Shown here: piece by piece, positions 1 to 6,502 of the stretch
How the letters are laid out: every line of letters begins with the position of its first letter
Position numbering within the stretch: position 1 is the first letter of the stretch
Assembly: GCA_900547975.1 (NCBI GenBank)
Contig: URIX01000055.1
Location: 1-10,032 of the forward strand
Direction: 5' to 3'
DNA: 10,032 bases
From: an uncultured Eubacteriales bacterium
GTDB lineage: Bacteria > Bacillota > Clostridia > Christensenellales > CAG-917
Made by a program: the position numbers and the translations under genes
Notes under the pieces: generated by a model
What the model was told of the DNA's origin: nothing
The model's input: the letters and a program-made list of their open reading frames with translations, nothing else
Database searches by the model: none

Positions 1-24
1 GCGGGAACCCTTGTGCGTGTAGTA

Positions 25-243
25 CAAGCGACTGCGCCGTCTGTTGGCCACTGCCTGGCGCACAAAGCGCAGTGGCATAATGAGAGAACGATACTTTTCT
101 ATGTGAGTGCCGACTTCCCCTCTTGCGAACGATGTGCAATCTTGCAGAGTAATGGCGCAAGTTTGAGCAATAGGGGAAAGCCCGAAGGGAAGGGGTGATG
201 TGTGATTTTAGAGTTCACGCCGTTCACTCTTGTAGAGAAAGAA
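25..243 (+). repeat. Structured dispersed repeat, left copy (inverted partner at 9815-10032)
   Basis: This stretch is matched, with only scattered differences, by the reverse complement of the right end of the window. Internal structure is shared by both copies. A hairpin has arms GCCACTGC (47-54) and GCAGTGGC (69-76). A longer stem pairs 115-126 with 167-178 (11 of 12 positions). A small CCC-GAA-GGG hairpin is at 181-189, and the copy ends in the motif TTGTAGAGAAA (230-240). The stretch 81-97 is the main region that differs between copies. No convincing reading frame is conserved. It could be a mobile-element remnant, a REP-like intergenic repeat or a structured RNA; the sequence alone does not decide. 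The copy may extend left of 25, because its partner runs to the last base of the window. Confidence 0.85.
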
Positions 244-310
244 TAAAACACCCCGAGGAAGGGGGGCGTTTTAATTAAAGTTCTCGCCCTACACTTTTGT
301 AGAGAAAGAA
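211..310 (+). repeat. Two imperfect 33-base direct repeats ending in TTGTAGAGAAAGAA
   Basis: The 33 bases at 211-243 and at 278-310 share the pattern AGTTC-n-CGCC followed by a few variable bases and then CACT(C/T)TTGTAGAGAAAGAA. A hairpin lies between them. The first unit is the inner edge of the long repeat; the second is an extra copy of this edge only. The same edge appears reversed near 9815-9835. Confidence 0.65.
245..272. terminator. Terminator-like hairpin at the inner edge of the left repeat
   Basis: AAAAC (245-249) pairs with GTTTT (268-272) and CCCC (251-254) with GGGG (263-266), with one A-C mismatch between and an 8-base loop. The A-run before and T-run after make it terminator-like in both directions. 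The right repeat copy also has a terminator at its inner edge, so such a hairpin seems to go with the element. No gene clearly needs it here, since the minus-strand gene already has its own terminator at 333-361. Confidence 0.45.
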
Positions 311-332
311 ATTGCGCAAGAAAGGGTGTATA

Positions 333-361
333 AAAAAAATCCATCGGCTGTTGCCGATGGA
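333..361 (-). terminator. Rho-independent terminator of the zinc-ribbon membrane protein gene
   Basis: Read on the minus strand, TCCATCGGC-family arms (353-361 and 340-348) form a perfect 9-base-pair stem with a 4-base loop. An uninterrupted run of eight T residues follows (332-339). It starts 24 bases after the stop codon of the gene at 385-1191. Confidence 0.9.
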
Positions 362-384
362 CTTTGCGTTTGTGTCAATTTCGA

Positions 385-1191
385 TTATTTGACTTTTTTG
401 TCTTTTCTCTTCAAGGACTTGCAGAAGCAAAGACCGAAAATGAGTTGCAACAAGCCGAGTCCTGCCGACACGAAGAACATATATTGTTGTCCTTCGATTG
501 TTTTGAGGAAGAACGTGAGAATGTCGCCACCATAAAATTCTTTGGTTGTCACCAAATCCGCAAGGAAGGGACGGAACATCAACACGATTGCGCCTGCCGC
601 CAAAATGATGCTCATAATGAGGTTGTACGCTCTGCCGTACTTCTTGCCGCAAGCGGATACGAGTGCGACGACGAAGTTGATGCCTGCAAGCGTGAACACG
701 ATCATAGGCAAAATCTTCAATATGCCTGCAAACGGATTGCTGAAATAATCTTTGAATTCAGTGAAATTTTGAATCAAGGTGTTCCAGCAAGAAATACCGT
801 CGAGATATTGAATTCCGAACAAATCGGTTTTGATTGTGCCCGCATTGACGAGGTAACCCACGACCGACAACGCAACGAAGAGAAGGGACATAATCATCAT
901 CGTGACGTTTCTGCCGATGCCGCTGTGTTTTGCCTTGACTTTGGTTTGAGGCACTGCCGCGGCTTCCTCGTTTGCGTAAACGGGTTCGAAGTTCGTTTGG
1001 GGTTGAGTATATGCCGGCGCTTGTTGAACGAGCGTGGCGGGAGTTGTGTCTATTTTGTTGATTTTAACGCCGATGGTCACTCCGCAACTGGGGCATTTGA
1101 TGCGATGCTTATAGCCGTCGGGAAGCGATTCCATATTCGCAGGCGGCTCGAAACTGATTTCGGCTCTGCAACTGGGACATCTTGTATACAT
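385..1191 (-). CDS. Zinc-ribbon protein with four membrane helices, function unknown
   Basis: This 268-residue protein starts with a short zinc ribbon: CPSC at residues 5-8 and CPSC at 33-36, resembling the MJ0042/zinc-ribbon type seen at the N-terminus of many Gram-positive membrane proteins. A linker rich in Pro, Gln and Ala (about 48-90) follows. Then come four hydrophobic segments at about 95-116, 158-181, 188-212 and 237-257, and a basic tail (KSLKRKDKKVK) that should stay in the cytoplasm. The start is supported by AAGGAGA seven bases upstream of the ATG. The gene has its own sigma-A promoter (1223-1251) and terminator (333-361), so it is probably a single-gene unit. The metal ligands suggest metal binding or structural stabilisation of the cytoplasmic head. 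I do not recognise a named family for the membrane part, and no catalytic motif is visible. Confidence 0.85.
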   Translation of the reverse strand: MYTRCPSCRAEISFEPPANMESLPDGYKHRIKCPSCGVTIGVKINKIDTTPATLVQQAPAYTQPQTNFEPVYANEEAAAVPQTKVKAKHSGIGRNVTMMIMSLLFVALSVVGYLVNAGTIKTDLFGIQYLDGISCWNTLIQNFTEFKDYFSNPFAGILKILPMIVFTLAGINFVVALVSACGKKYGRAYNLIMSIILAAGAIVLMFRPFLADLVTTKEFYGGDILTFFLKTIEGQQYMFFVSAGLGLLQLIFGLCFCKSLKRKDKKVK

Positions 1192-1222
1192 AGTTCATCT
1201 CCTTAAAAACTATTCTTTCGAT

Positions 1223-1251
1223 ATTATATTATTTTCGTAAGGTAAAGTCAA
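1223..1251 (-). promoter_or_regulatory. Sigma-A promoter for the zinc-ribbon membrane protein gene
   Basis: On the minus strand, TTGACT (1246-1251) and a perfect TATAAT (1223-1228) are separated by exactly 17 bases. The start codon lies about 30 bases downstream with a good ribosome site between. This is a near-consensus vegetative promoter. Confidence 0.88.
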
Positions 1252-1280
1252 TGATAGAAAGACAAAAATTTGCACAAATT

Positions 1281-1320
1281 TCGAGCAAAAACGCGCGTGA
1301 GGGTGGCGTTAATCGCTCGA
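1281..1320. other. Intergenic stem-loop between two minus-strand genes
   Basis: TCGAGC (1281-1286) pairs with GCTCGA (1315-1320), and inside it AACGC (1290-1294) pairs with GCGTT (1306-1310). The gap 1192-1417 otherwise holds the promoter at 1223-1251 and two related TTTGCAC(A/G)AAAT-like stretches flanking this stem. It may end read-through from the yabP operon, but it lacks a clean T-run on the minus strand. Confidence 0.35.
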
Positions 1321-1379
1321 TTTTTGCACGAAATGCGCTTTATCGTATCGTTTTGAGATGATAAACGTCATATTGTGTG

Positions 1380-1417
1380 AAAAAGTATAAGACTATTTTT
1401 GTTAAAAAATACAAAAA
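1380..1417 (-). terminator. Weak AT-rich hairpins after the yabP-yabQ gene cluster
   Basis: Directly after the stop codon of the 105-residue gene, TTTTTGT and ACAAAAA (1396-1402 and 1411-1417) form a 7-base-pair stem. An overlapping AT-rich hairpin uses 1380-1399. Neither has a GC-rich stem followed by a T-run, so a terminator role is only a guess from position. Confidence 0.3.
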
Positions 1418-1735
1418 TCAGCCCGTTTTTCGCGCTTTGTTTTCGACGAAGCGTTTCATACTGACGTAATCGGCGCAGACGGTGAGTATGTAGCGTTGTC
1501 TGTCCTCGTGAGATAAAGTTTTCATCTTCTCTTGGTCGGCAAAGCACGCAACGGGATTGACGACGGTTTCGCCCTCTTTTTGCATTTGACACAATTTCAA
1601 AAATATCGCCTTTTGTTCGGGCGTCGCGCCTTTCGGCACGCTCTTTTCGCTGTCGTATCTGTTGTCGCAAAGCCTCGATTTCGCACTTTTGGCAAGTTCT
1701 CTCAAGGCGCAGTTTTTGTGTTTTACGTTGCTCAT
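1418..1735 (-). CDS. Hypothetical 105-residue soluble protein, third gene of the yabP-yabQ cluster
   Basis: I do not recognise this protein. It has no membrane segment or signal peptide. The N-terminal third is basic (KHK, KSAKSR), and the rest looks like a small helical domain. Five cysteines (9, 23, 49, 64, 87) are spread out rather than in a CxxC arrangement. The start is well supported by GAGGAGG five bases before the ATG; a longer overlapping frame at 1368-1802 has no such site. It lies 76 bases after yabQ on the same strand, so co-expression with the sporulation genes is possible. In many Firmicutes divIC follows yabQ, but this protein lacks the membrane helix and coiled coil expected of DivIC. 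A hairpin (CGACTT 1747-1752 with AAGTCG 1764-1769) sits just upstream of the ribosome site and could affect translation. Confidence 0.7.
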   Translation of the reverse strand: MSNVKHKNCALRELAKSAKSRLCDNRYDSEKSVPKGATPEQKAIFLKLCQMQKEGETVVNPVACFADQEKMKTLSHEDRQRYILTVCADYVSMKRFVENKARKTG

Positions 1736-1811
1736 ATCCGCCTCCTCGACTTATGTTAGCACAAGTCGCGCAAAAAGAAAGTCGTGGGGCAAAACAAGAC
1801 ACGATTCGGCA

Positions 1812-2120
1812 CTATTCGCCCCGTTTCTTCCTTTTTCTTTTGACGATTTTCGAGCGAATAAGCGGCAAAACGCACGTGCCGAGCGCATATGCCGCTACGC
1901 CGTACAGCGAGGGGCAACCTTGCATAAAAAATTCAATGCAAAGTATAAATCCCGCGCCGAGTGTGCAAGTTGCGAAAAAGTCGACGAGAACTTTCTCGAA
2001 AAATCCGCCTTTTTTGAAATAAAGCAATGCAAAAACGCCTGCGACGATGCCTGCCGCAAGGCAGAGCGCAAAGCAAATCGCTTGCGCTTTCGCGTTTGCG
2101 CCGAGATACAAAGACGTCAT
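1812..2120 (-). CDS. yabQ: YabQ-like sporulation membrane protein (spore cortex)
   Basis: This 102-residue protein has three hydrophobic segments (about 12-35, 45-67 and 71-92) and ends in a strongly basic cytoplasmic tail (KIVKRKRKKR). YabQ of Bacillus is a membrane protein of the forespore outer membrane needed for cortex formation. Clostridial versions are often shorter, close to the length seen here. The assignment rests mainly on three things: size and topology, the Asp-Phe-Phe pair at the start of the second helix (a position where the family usually has D-x-x-F/W), and above all the location. Its ATG overlaps the TGA of yabP by four bases (ATGA at 2117-2120), the usual yabP-yabQ order with translational coupling. 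Sequence similarity to Bacillus YabQ by eye is weak, so another small sporulation membrane protein remains possible. Confidence 0.65.
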   Translation of the reverse strand: MTSLYLGANAKAQAICFALCLAAGIVAGVFALLYFKKGGFFEKVLVDFFATCTLGAGFILCIEFFMQGCPSLYGVAAYALGTCVLPLIRSKIVKRKRKKRGE

Positions 2121-2431
2121 TTGAAAATGCGTTTTGCAAACGACGTAGGCGTGCTCGAAGACGAGTATTTGAGGGCGTTGACCTGACCTTCGATTTGCAG
2201 TTTGCCCTCGGTTACGTCAAGGTTTTTCACGCTCAGATTCTGTCCGCTCACGGTGAGAGTTTCGTCTTTTAGACGAATCACTATCGTTTTGTCGGTGAAA
2301 GTCGGCACGTCCTCAACCCCCGTAACGCTCATTGCGTGCAAGTGGTCGAGTTCGACTTTGTGATTTGTTTTCTGCGCCGCTTTTGCGGCTTGGTCTATTG
2401 CTTTTTGATTCGATGTTTTGGAAAAATCCAT
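2117..2431 (-). CDS. yabP: Sporulation protein YabP
   Basis: This 104-residue protein matches the YabP/YqfC family from sight. Residues 25-45 read HKVELDHLHAMSVTGVEDVPTF-like, with the family's ITGV-x-x-V-x-S/T-F core at 35-45. Next come beta strands with the (V/I)xGxNLxVKNLDVxxGxLxIxG pattern (62-82) and the final VxxLxY motif (84-89). The C-terminal FAKRIFK parallels the FSKLFK end of Bacillus YabP. YabP is a small beta-rich protein expressed under sporulation sigma factors and tied to spore coat and cortex assembly. The start chosen is the ATG at 2431, because AAAGGGG lies a few bases upstream. An in-frame ATG 36 bases earlier would add 12 residues without a better ribosome site. No clear sigma-E or sigma-K promoter could be assigned in the 92-base divergent gap. 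Confidence 0.88.
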   Translation of the reverse strand: MDFSKTSNQKAIDQAAKAAQKTNHKVELDHLHAMSVTGVEDVPTFTDKTIVIRLKDETLTVSGQNLSVKNLDVTEGKLQIEGQVNALKYSSSSTPTSFAKRIFK

Positions 2432-2460
2432 ATTACCCCTTTCGTGCGTGGCACATTTCA

Positions 2461-2495
2461 TTGACAATAATATTAAAAAAGCATAAAATATATGC
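2461..2495 (+). promoter_or_regulatory. Sigma-A promoter of the acyltransferase gene, with a palindrome over the -10 box
   Basis: A perfect TTGACA (2461-2466) is followed after 17 bases by TAAAAT (2484-2489). An inverted repeat GCATA-n5-TATGC (2481-2495) straddles the -10 box, a position where a repressor would block polymerase. The regulator is unknown and the palindrome is short, so an operator role is a suggestion only. This promoter points away from yabP. Confidence 0.85.
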
Positions 2496-2523
2496 TATAT
2501 TCAAAAAAAGGCGGTGACAAAAG

Positions 2524-3798
2524 GTGTCGGACGAAAGCAAAAACATAACCGAAAACGGCGATAAAAAGCGCAAAAAATTGCGTTTTCAACTCGACCATTC
2601 GGCGAAGTTTTATCCCATTATGTCCACGAAAAAGGCGCAAAGCCTTTTCAGAATTTCCGCTTTGATGAAAGAGGACGTTGACAGAGACAAATTGCAAATC
2701 GCCCTCAACGACGTGTTGCCGAGATTCGAGGCGTACAGCGTGCGGCTCAAAAAAGGGTATGCCTGGCACTTTTTCGAGCATAACGACGCGCCGTGCAAAG
2801 TTTTTGACGAGGGCGCGCTTCTAAAGCCCATCGACCCCGACGAAACGAACGGATATTGGTTCAGAGTGTCGGCGGCACAAAACAAAATCATACTCGAATT
2901 CTTCCACGCGCTTGCGGACGGCAACGGCGCGCTTGCGTTTTTGAAGAGTATCGTGAAAAGATACCGCGAGGTGTGCGGATTCACCGTTGAGGACGAGGGC
3001 GTTATAGACTGGAAAAGCGAACCCGTTTCGGAAGAAATCGAGGACGGATTCGAGAAAAACTACAAGCCCATATCCTTTGGACAAATGAATCTCAAAGCAC
3101 TTGCGGGCAAAGTGCCTCATCGCATAAAAGGTACGCTGTCGAAAGACGGCTACGAGGTGAGCGAGGGCGTCGTCGAGGCAAAAGACGTGCTGAAACGAGC
3201 AAAGGAAATCGGCGTGTCGTTCACGGCGTACGTTGCGGGCGTGCTAGCGTACTCGATTGAAAAAACCTGTGCAAACAAAGTGCCGATTGCGGTGATGATT
3301 CCCGTCAATCTTCGCGCGCTCTATCCCTCGAGGACTATGCGCAACTTCGTGACGTTCGTAAGAATCATTCTCGCGCCGTCCGAGTTCAAGAGCATAGAGG
3401 CGTGCGCAAAGGAAACTCAAAGACAACTCAAAATTCAAACCGCAAAGGACAAACTCGACGCATTTATCTCAACGACGGTGAAAGCGCAGAAGAACTGGAT
3501 TTTGAAAATCGTGCCGCTTTTTCTCAAAACCGCTATATTGCGGCTCGGCAGAGTGTTTATGCGCTCGCGCCAAACCATTATATTCAGCAATCTCGGCAAC
3601 GTCGTATCCCCCGAAAGCATGGGTGTTGACAGATACGCGCTCAATATGAACGTGTCCAAAAACAACACGCAAAATCTCGGCGCAATCACCACCAACGGCA
3701 AAACCACGCTCGCGTTTACGAGGGCGATAAAGGAAAAGACCCTTCCCGACGAGTTCTTTGCCGAACTCGAAAAAGAGGGCGTAGCGGTGCAAAGATAA
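2524..3798 (+). CDS. Condensation-domain-like acyltransferase (alcohol acetyltransferase/COG4908 type)
   Basis: This 424-residue protein belongs to the CoA-dependent acyltransferase superfamily shared by NRPS condensation domains, wax-ester synthases and alcohol acetyltransferases. The catalytic HxxxDG motif is intact as HALADG (128-133), with the general-base histidine at 128. The second half shows the family's PVNLR segment (260-264) followed by RNFVTF, and an SNLG turn near 355-358 where related enzymes close the tunnel. The N-terminal 20 residues are charged and probably disordered. There is no carrier protein, adenylation domain or signal peptide, so it is a stand-alone enzyme that would join an acyl group to an alcohol or amine. 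The substrate cannot be told. Start is GTG at 2524 with AAGGCGGTG upstream; no ATG start fits better. It sits between a divergent sporulation cluster and alaS, 59 bases upstream of the latter, and may be co-transcribed with it. Confidence 0.8.
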   Translation: MSDESKNITENGDKKRKKLRFQLDHSAKFYPIMSTKKAQSLFRISALMKEDVDRDKLQIALNDVLPRFEAYSVRLKKGYAWHFFEHNDAPCKVFDEGALLKPIDPDETNGYWFRVSAAQNKIILEFFHALADGNGALAFLKSIVKRYREVCGFTVEDEGVIDWKSEPVSEEIEDGFEKNYKPISFGQMNLKALAGKVPHRIKGTLSKDGYEVSEGVVEAKDVLKRAKEIGVSFTAYVAGVLAYSIEKTCANKVPIAVMIPVNLRALYPSRTMRNFVTFVRIILAPSEFKSIEACAKETQRQLKIQTAKDKLDAFISTTVKAQKNWILKIVPLFLKTAILRLGRVFMRSRQTIIFSNLGNVVSPESMGVDRYALNMNVSKNNTQNLGAITTNGKTTLAFTRAIKEKTLPDEFFAELEKEGVAVQR

Positions 3799-3847
3799 CG
3801 CCAAAATAAGCAAAAAAACGAAACGATAAAACGAAATATTCACCATC

Positions 3848-3852
3848 AGAGG
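3848..3852 (+). promoter_or_regulatory. Ribosome binding site of alaS
   Basis: AGAGG lies five bases before the ATG at 3858. The whole gap to the previous gene is only 59 AT-rich bases, with no terminator and no room for a T-box leader, so alaS is likely read from upstream or from a promoter I could not identify. Confidence 0.6.
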
Positions 3853-3857
3853 TATAT

Positions 3858-5645
3858 ATGAAACAACTCAATTCAAGCGAACTTCGCAAACTTTATCTCG
3901 ACTACTACAAGTCCAAGGGACACGCCGTAATCGGTTCTGCGTCTCTCATTCCCGAAAACGACCCGACCGTGTTGTTCACGACTGCGGGCATGCACCCCCT
4001 CGTGCCGTACCTTTTGGGCGAAAAGCACCCCGCGGGCAATCGTTTGACGGACGTTCAAGTGTGCGTGCGCACGGGCGATATCGACGAAGTGGGCGACGCA
4101 ACTCACTGTACGTTCTTCGAGATGCTCGGCAGATGGTCGCTGGGCGACTACTTCAAAGAGTTTGCAATCGCTTGCTCTTACGATTTCCTTCTCAACCAAC
4201 TCGAATTCGATAAGGATAAATTTGCGGTTACGGTGTTTGCCGGCGACGAGGATTGCCCTCGCGACGAGGAAAGCGCGTCCTATTGGAAAGCGCAAGGCAT
4301 TCCCGAAGACCACATCTTCTACTGCAATAAAAAGCACAACTGGTGGGGACCTGCCGGCATAACCGGTCCTTGCGGTCCAGATACCGAAATGTTTATCGAC
4401 ACCGGCAAACCCAAATGCTCGGACGATTGCTCGCCCGCGTGCGATTGCGGCAAGTACGTCGAAATCGGCAACGACGTGTTTATGCAATACTTCAAGAACG
4501 CGGACGGCACTTTCTCGCCGCTCAAACAAAAGAATGTAGACGAGGGTATGGGACTTGAAAGAATGCTCTGCATTCTCAACGGTTACAAATCCGTGTACGA
4601 AACCGACCTCTTTGCGTTTGCAATCAAGAAACTCGAAGAACTTTCGGGCAAGACTTACGGCGTGGACGAAACGATGACCGTCGCAATGCGCATAATCGCA
4701 GACCATACTCGTACGGCAACATTCCTTTTGGGCGATCCCAAAGGCGTGTCGCCCTCGAACGTCGATCAAGGCTACGTTTTGCGCCGTCTTATCCGCAGAG
4801 CAATGAGATATTGCAGAACGCTCGGAATCGATGACAGCGCACTCGTCGAACTCGCAAAACTCTACGTCGCAAAATACGAGGAAGCGTATCCCTACATCAA
4901 AGAGAACGAGGGCAGAATCGTGAGCGAACTCGAAGCGGAAAAAGACAAGTTTGCAAAGACCATCGAACAAGGATTGAAAGAGTTTGACAAAATCGTGGCG
5001 CACCTTCCCGAAAACATGACGGTGTTCCCCGGCAAGACCGCGTTCAGACTTTACGATACATACGGATTCCCCATCGAAATGACGGCGGAACTCGCAAAGG
5101 AAAAAGGCTACACTCTTGACAAAGAGGGCTACGACAAAGCGTTTGCAGACCATCAGGCACTCTCGAAAGCGGGTGCGGAGCAAAAGTTTAAGGGCGGACT
5201 TGCTGACGGCGGCGAACTCACCGCAAGATTGCACAGCGCAACGCACCTTCTCAACGCCGCGCTCAAAATCGTGCTTCACGACGATTCCATTCAACAAAAG
5301 GGAAGCAACATCACGTCGGAAAGATTGCGTTTCGACTTCAACTTCCCGCGCCCGTTGACGCAAGAAGAAATCGCCGAGATTGAAAAAGTCGTCAACGACG
5401 AAATAGCCAAAGACAGCGAAATCATACTCGAAGAAATGTCTGTCGAGGATGCAAAGAAAGCAGGCGCGATCGGCGTGTTCGACAACCGCTACGGCGACGT
5501 CGTAAAAGTGTATACTATCGGCATTTCCAAAGAAATCTGCGGCGGCCCTCACGCAAAACGCACGGGCGAACTCGGCAAATTCCGCATCGTCAAAGAGCAA
5601 TCTTCTTCGGCAGGCGTAAGACGTATCAAAGCGGTTTTGGAATAA
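3858..5645 (+). CDS. alaS: Compact alanyl-tRNA synthetase lacking beta-barrel and C-Ala domains
   Basis: The enzyme charges tRNA-Ala with alanine in the cytoplasm. The class II catalytic core is complete: the TTAGMHPLVPYLLGEKHP-type region (41-58), the motif 2 area FFEMLG (86-91) and motif 3 GMGLER (230-235). The tRNA-recognition part follows, with RLIRRAMRY near 310-318. The editing site keeps its metal ligands, HSATH (459-463) and CGGPH (561-565), although the usual CGGTH carries Pro here. At 595 residues it is far shorter than the typical 870-880. Two pieces are missing: the beta-barrel normally just before HSATH (the TPFYAESGGQ-type region), replaced by a short linker EQKFKGGLAD (441-450), and the whole C-Ala/oligomerisation end, since the protein stops at GVRRIKAVLE. 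A four-cysteine cluster (C187, C191, C195, C197) may bind zinc. Short forms of this design occur in some uncultured lineages, including candidate phyla, so it is probably functional rather than truncated. Confidence 0.95.
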   Translation: MKQLNSSELRKLYLDYYKSKGHAVIGSASLIPENDPTVLFTTAGMHPLVPYLLGEKHPAGNRLTDVQVCVRTGDIDEVGDATHCTFFEMLGRWSLGDYFKEFAIACSYDFLLNQLEFDKDKFAVTVFAGDEDCPRDEESASYWKAQGIPEDHIFYCNKKHNWWGPAGITGPCGPDTEMFIDTGKPKCSDDCSPACDCGKYVEIGNDVFMQYFKNADGTFSPLKQKNVDEGMGLERMLCILNGYKSVYETDLFAFAIKKLEELSGKTYGVDETMTVAMRIIADHTRTATFLLGDPKGVSPSNVDQGYVLRRLIRRAMRYCRTLGIDDSALVELAKLYVAKYEEAYPYIKENEGRIVSELEAEKDKFAKTIEQGLKEFDKIVAHLPENMTVFPGKTAFRLYDTYGFPIEMTAELAKEKGYTLDKEGYDKAFADHQALSKAGAEQKFKGGLADGGELTARLHSATHLLNAALKIVLHDDSIQQKGSNITSERLRFDFNFPRPLTQEEIAEIEKVVNDEIAKDSEIILEEMSVEDAKKAGAIGVFDNRYGDVVKVYTIGISKEICGGPHAKRTGELGKFRIVKEQSSSAGVRRIKAVLE

Positions 5646-5649
5646 GATT

Positions 5650-6465
5650 ATGAAATGTGACACCCACGTCCATACCAACAATTCGCATGACGGAAAAGTG
5701 CCGCTTTCGCAGGTCGTGGAAATAGCAAAGGCGCAAGGTCTTTGCTATTTGGCAACCACAGAACATCTCGATTACGACTTCGAGTACGGCAAAAATCGCG
5801 CGCCCGTAAGGTGGCCCAATCTCGACCTCGAAAAGTATTACGAGAACTGGAAAAACGCAAAATCGGCACTTGACGCGGACAAAAACAATACGTTAAACCT
5901 CTGTTTCGGCATAGAAGCGAGTTACGATTCGAGTCAAGCGGCAAAGGAAGCGTACAAAAAAGCCATTGAAAAATATCCGTTCGACATCGTTATAAATTCG
6001 GTGCATTGCGTGGACGGCTACGACGTGTACTTCAAACTCGCGTTCCTTTTCAAAACAAAAAAAAGAGTGTACAGAAGATACCTCGAAACCATTTTGGAAA
6101 GCCTCGACGCGCCTTATCGATACGACACGGTTGCGCACATAGGCTACATCGCGCACGGTGCGCCCTATCGCGATAAGTTGTTGAGATACAAGGATTTTCC
6201 AAAAGAGATTGACGCCATACTCAACGGCATAATCGCAAGGGGCAAAGCCCTCGAAATCAACTTCCATCACGAGATGGCGCCGCAACGAGATATTATCGAA
6301 AGATATTACGAACTCGGCGGTCGCAAGATAAGTTACGGCTCGGACGCACATCGTGGCGATATTTGCAAAAACTTCGACGTGGCGTGCAAGATGTTGAAAG
6401 AGATAGGCTTCACGCATTTAAGCACGTTTGTCAAACATCAAGAAGTCCTCGTTCCGATTGAATGA
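5650..6465 (+). CDS. PHP-family phosphoesterase, probable histidinol-phosphatase (HisJ/HisK type)
   Basis: This 271-residue protein has the complete PHP metal-binding set. It shows D-T-H-x-H at the N-terminus (H6, H8), a nearby H13-D14 pair, E38-H39 in the TTEH motif, E89 in GIEAS, H119 in NSVH, H163 in AHIGY, and D232/H234 in GSDAHR. This order and length fit the histidinol-phosphatase branch (HisJ/YtvP), which removes phosphate from L-histidinol-phosphate in histidine synthesis, probably with three metal ions. No other histidine genes are nearby, so a different sugar- or amino-phosphate substrate is possible. It begins four bases after the alaS stop codon; a GGAATAAG stretch across the alaS end is its only candidate ribosome site, implying translational coupling. 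A terminator follows at 6470-6502. Confidence 0.88.
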   Translation: MKCDTHVHTNNSHDGKVPLSQVVEIAKAQGLCYLATTEHLDYDFEYGKNRAPVRWPNLDLEKYYENWKNAKSALDADKNNTLNLCFGIEASYDSSQAAKEAYKKAIEKYPFDIVINSVHCVDGYDVYFKLAFLFKTKKRVYRRYLETILESLDAPYRYDTVAHIGYIAHGAPYRDKLLRYKDFPKEIDAILNGIIARGKALEINFHHEMAPQRDIIERYYELGGRKISYGSDAHRGDICKNFDVACKMLKEIGFTHLSTFVKHQEVLVPIE

Positions 6466-6469
6466 TTTG

Positions 6470-6502
6470 AAAAAACGGTTTCTTTTTGAGGAACTGTTTT
6501 TT
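6470..6502 (+). terminator. Terminator after the PHP phosphoesterase gene
   Basis: AAAAAACGGTTTC (6470-6482) pairs with the 13 bases at 6490-6502 (two G-U pairs included), with a 7-base loop. The stem ends in a run of six T residues. It lies four bases past the stop codon and closes the acyltransferase-alaS-PHP unit. Confidence 0.8.

Noticed and set aside
99..344. 81-residue minus-strand open frame in the left repeat
   Set aside because: It crosses the repeat, a terminator-like hairpin and the gene terminator, and the right copy differs by changes that do not look like preserved codons.
364..1206. 280-residue plus-strand open frame opposite the zinc-ribbon membrane protein
   Set aside because: The minus-strand gene has promoter, ribosome site, terminator, zinc ribbon and membrane helices; the plus-strand reading has none and starts in the terminator area.
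1368..1802. 144-residue frame overlapping the 105-residue gene
   Set aside because: It has no ribosome site and is Arg-rich in the way of a wrong-frame reading, whereas the 105-residue frame has GAGGAGG at proper spacing.
3799..3857. T-box riboswitch upstream of alaS (and in 8054-8123 upstream of lysS)
   Set aside because: The leaders are 59 and 70 bases, too short, and the T-box core sequence is not present.
3873..5681. 602-residue open frame on the minus strand opposite alaS
   Set aside because: It mirrors the codon pattern of the certain alaS gene, is rich in Phe, Arg and His in a low-complexity way, shows no recognisable motif and is a complementary-strand artefact.
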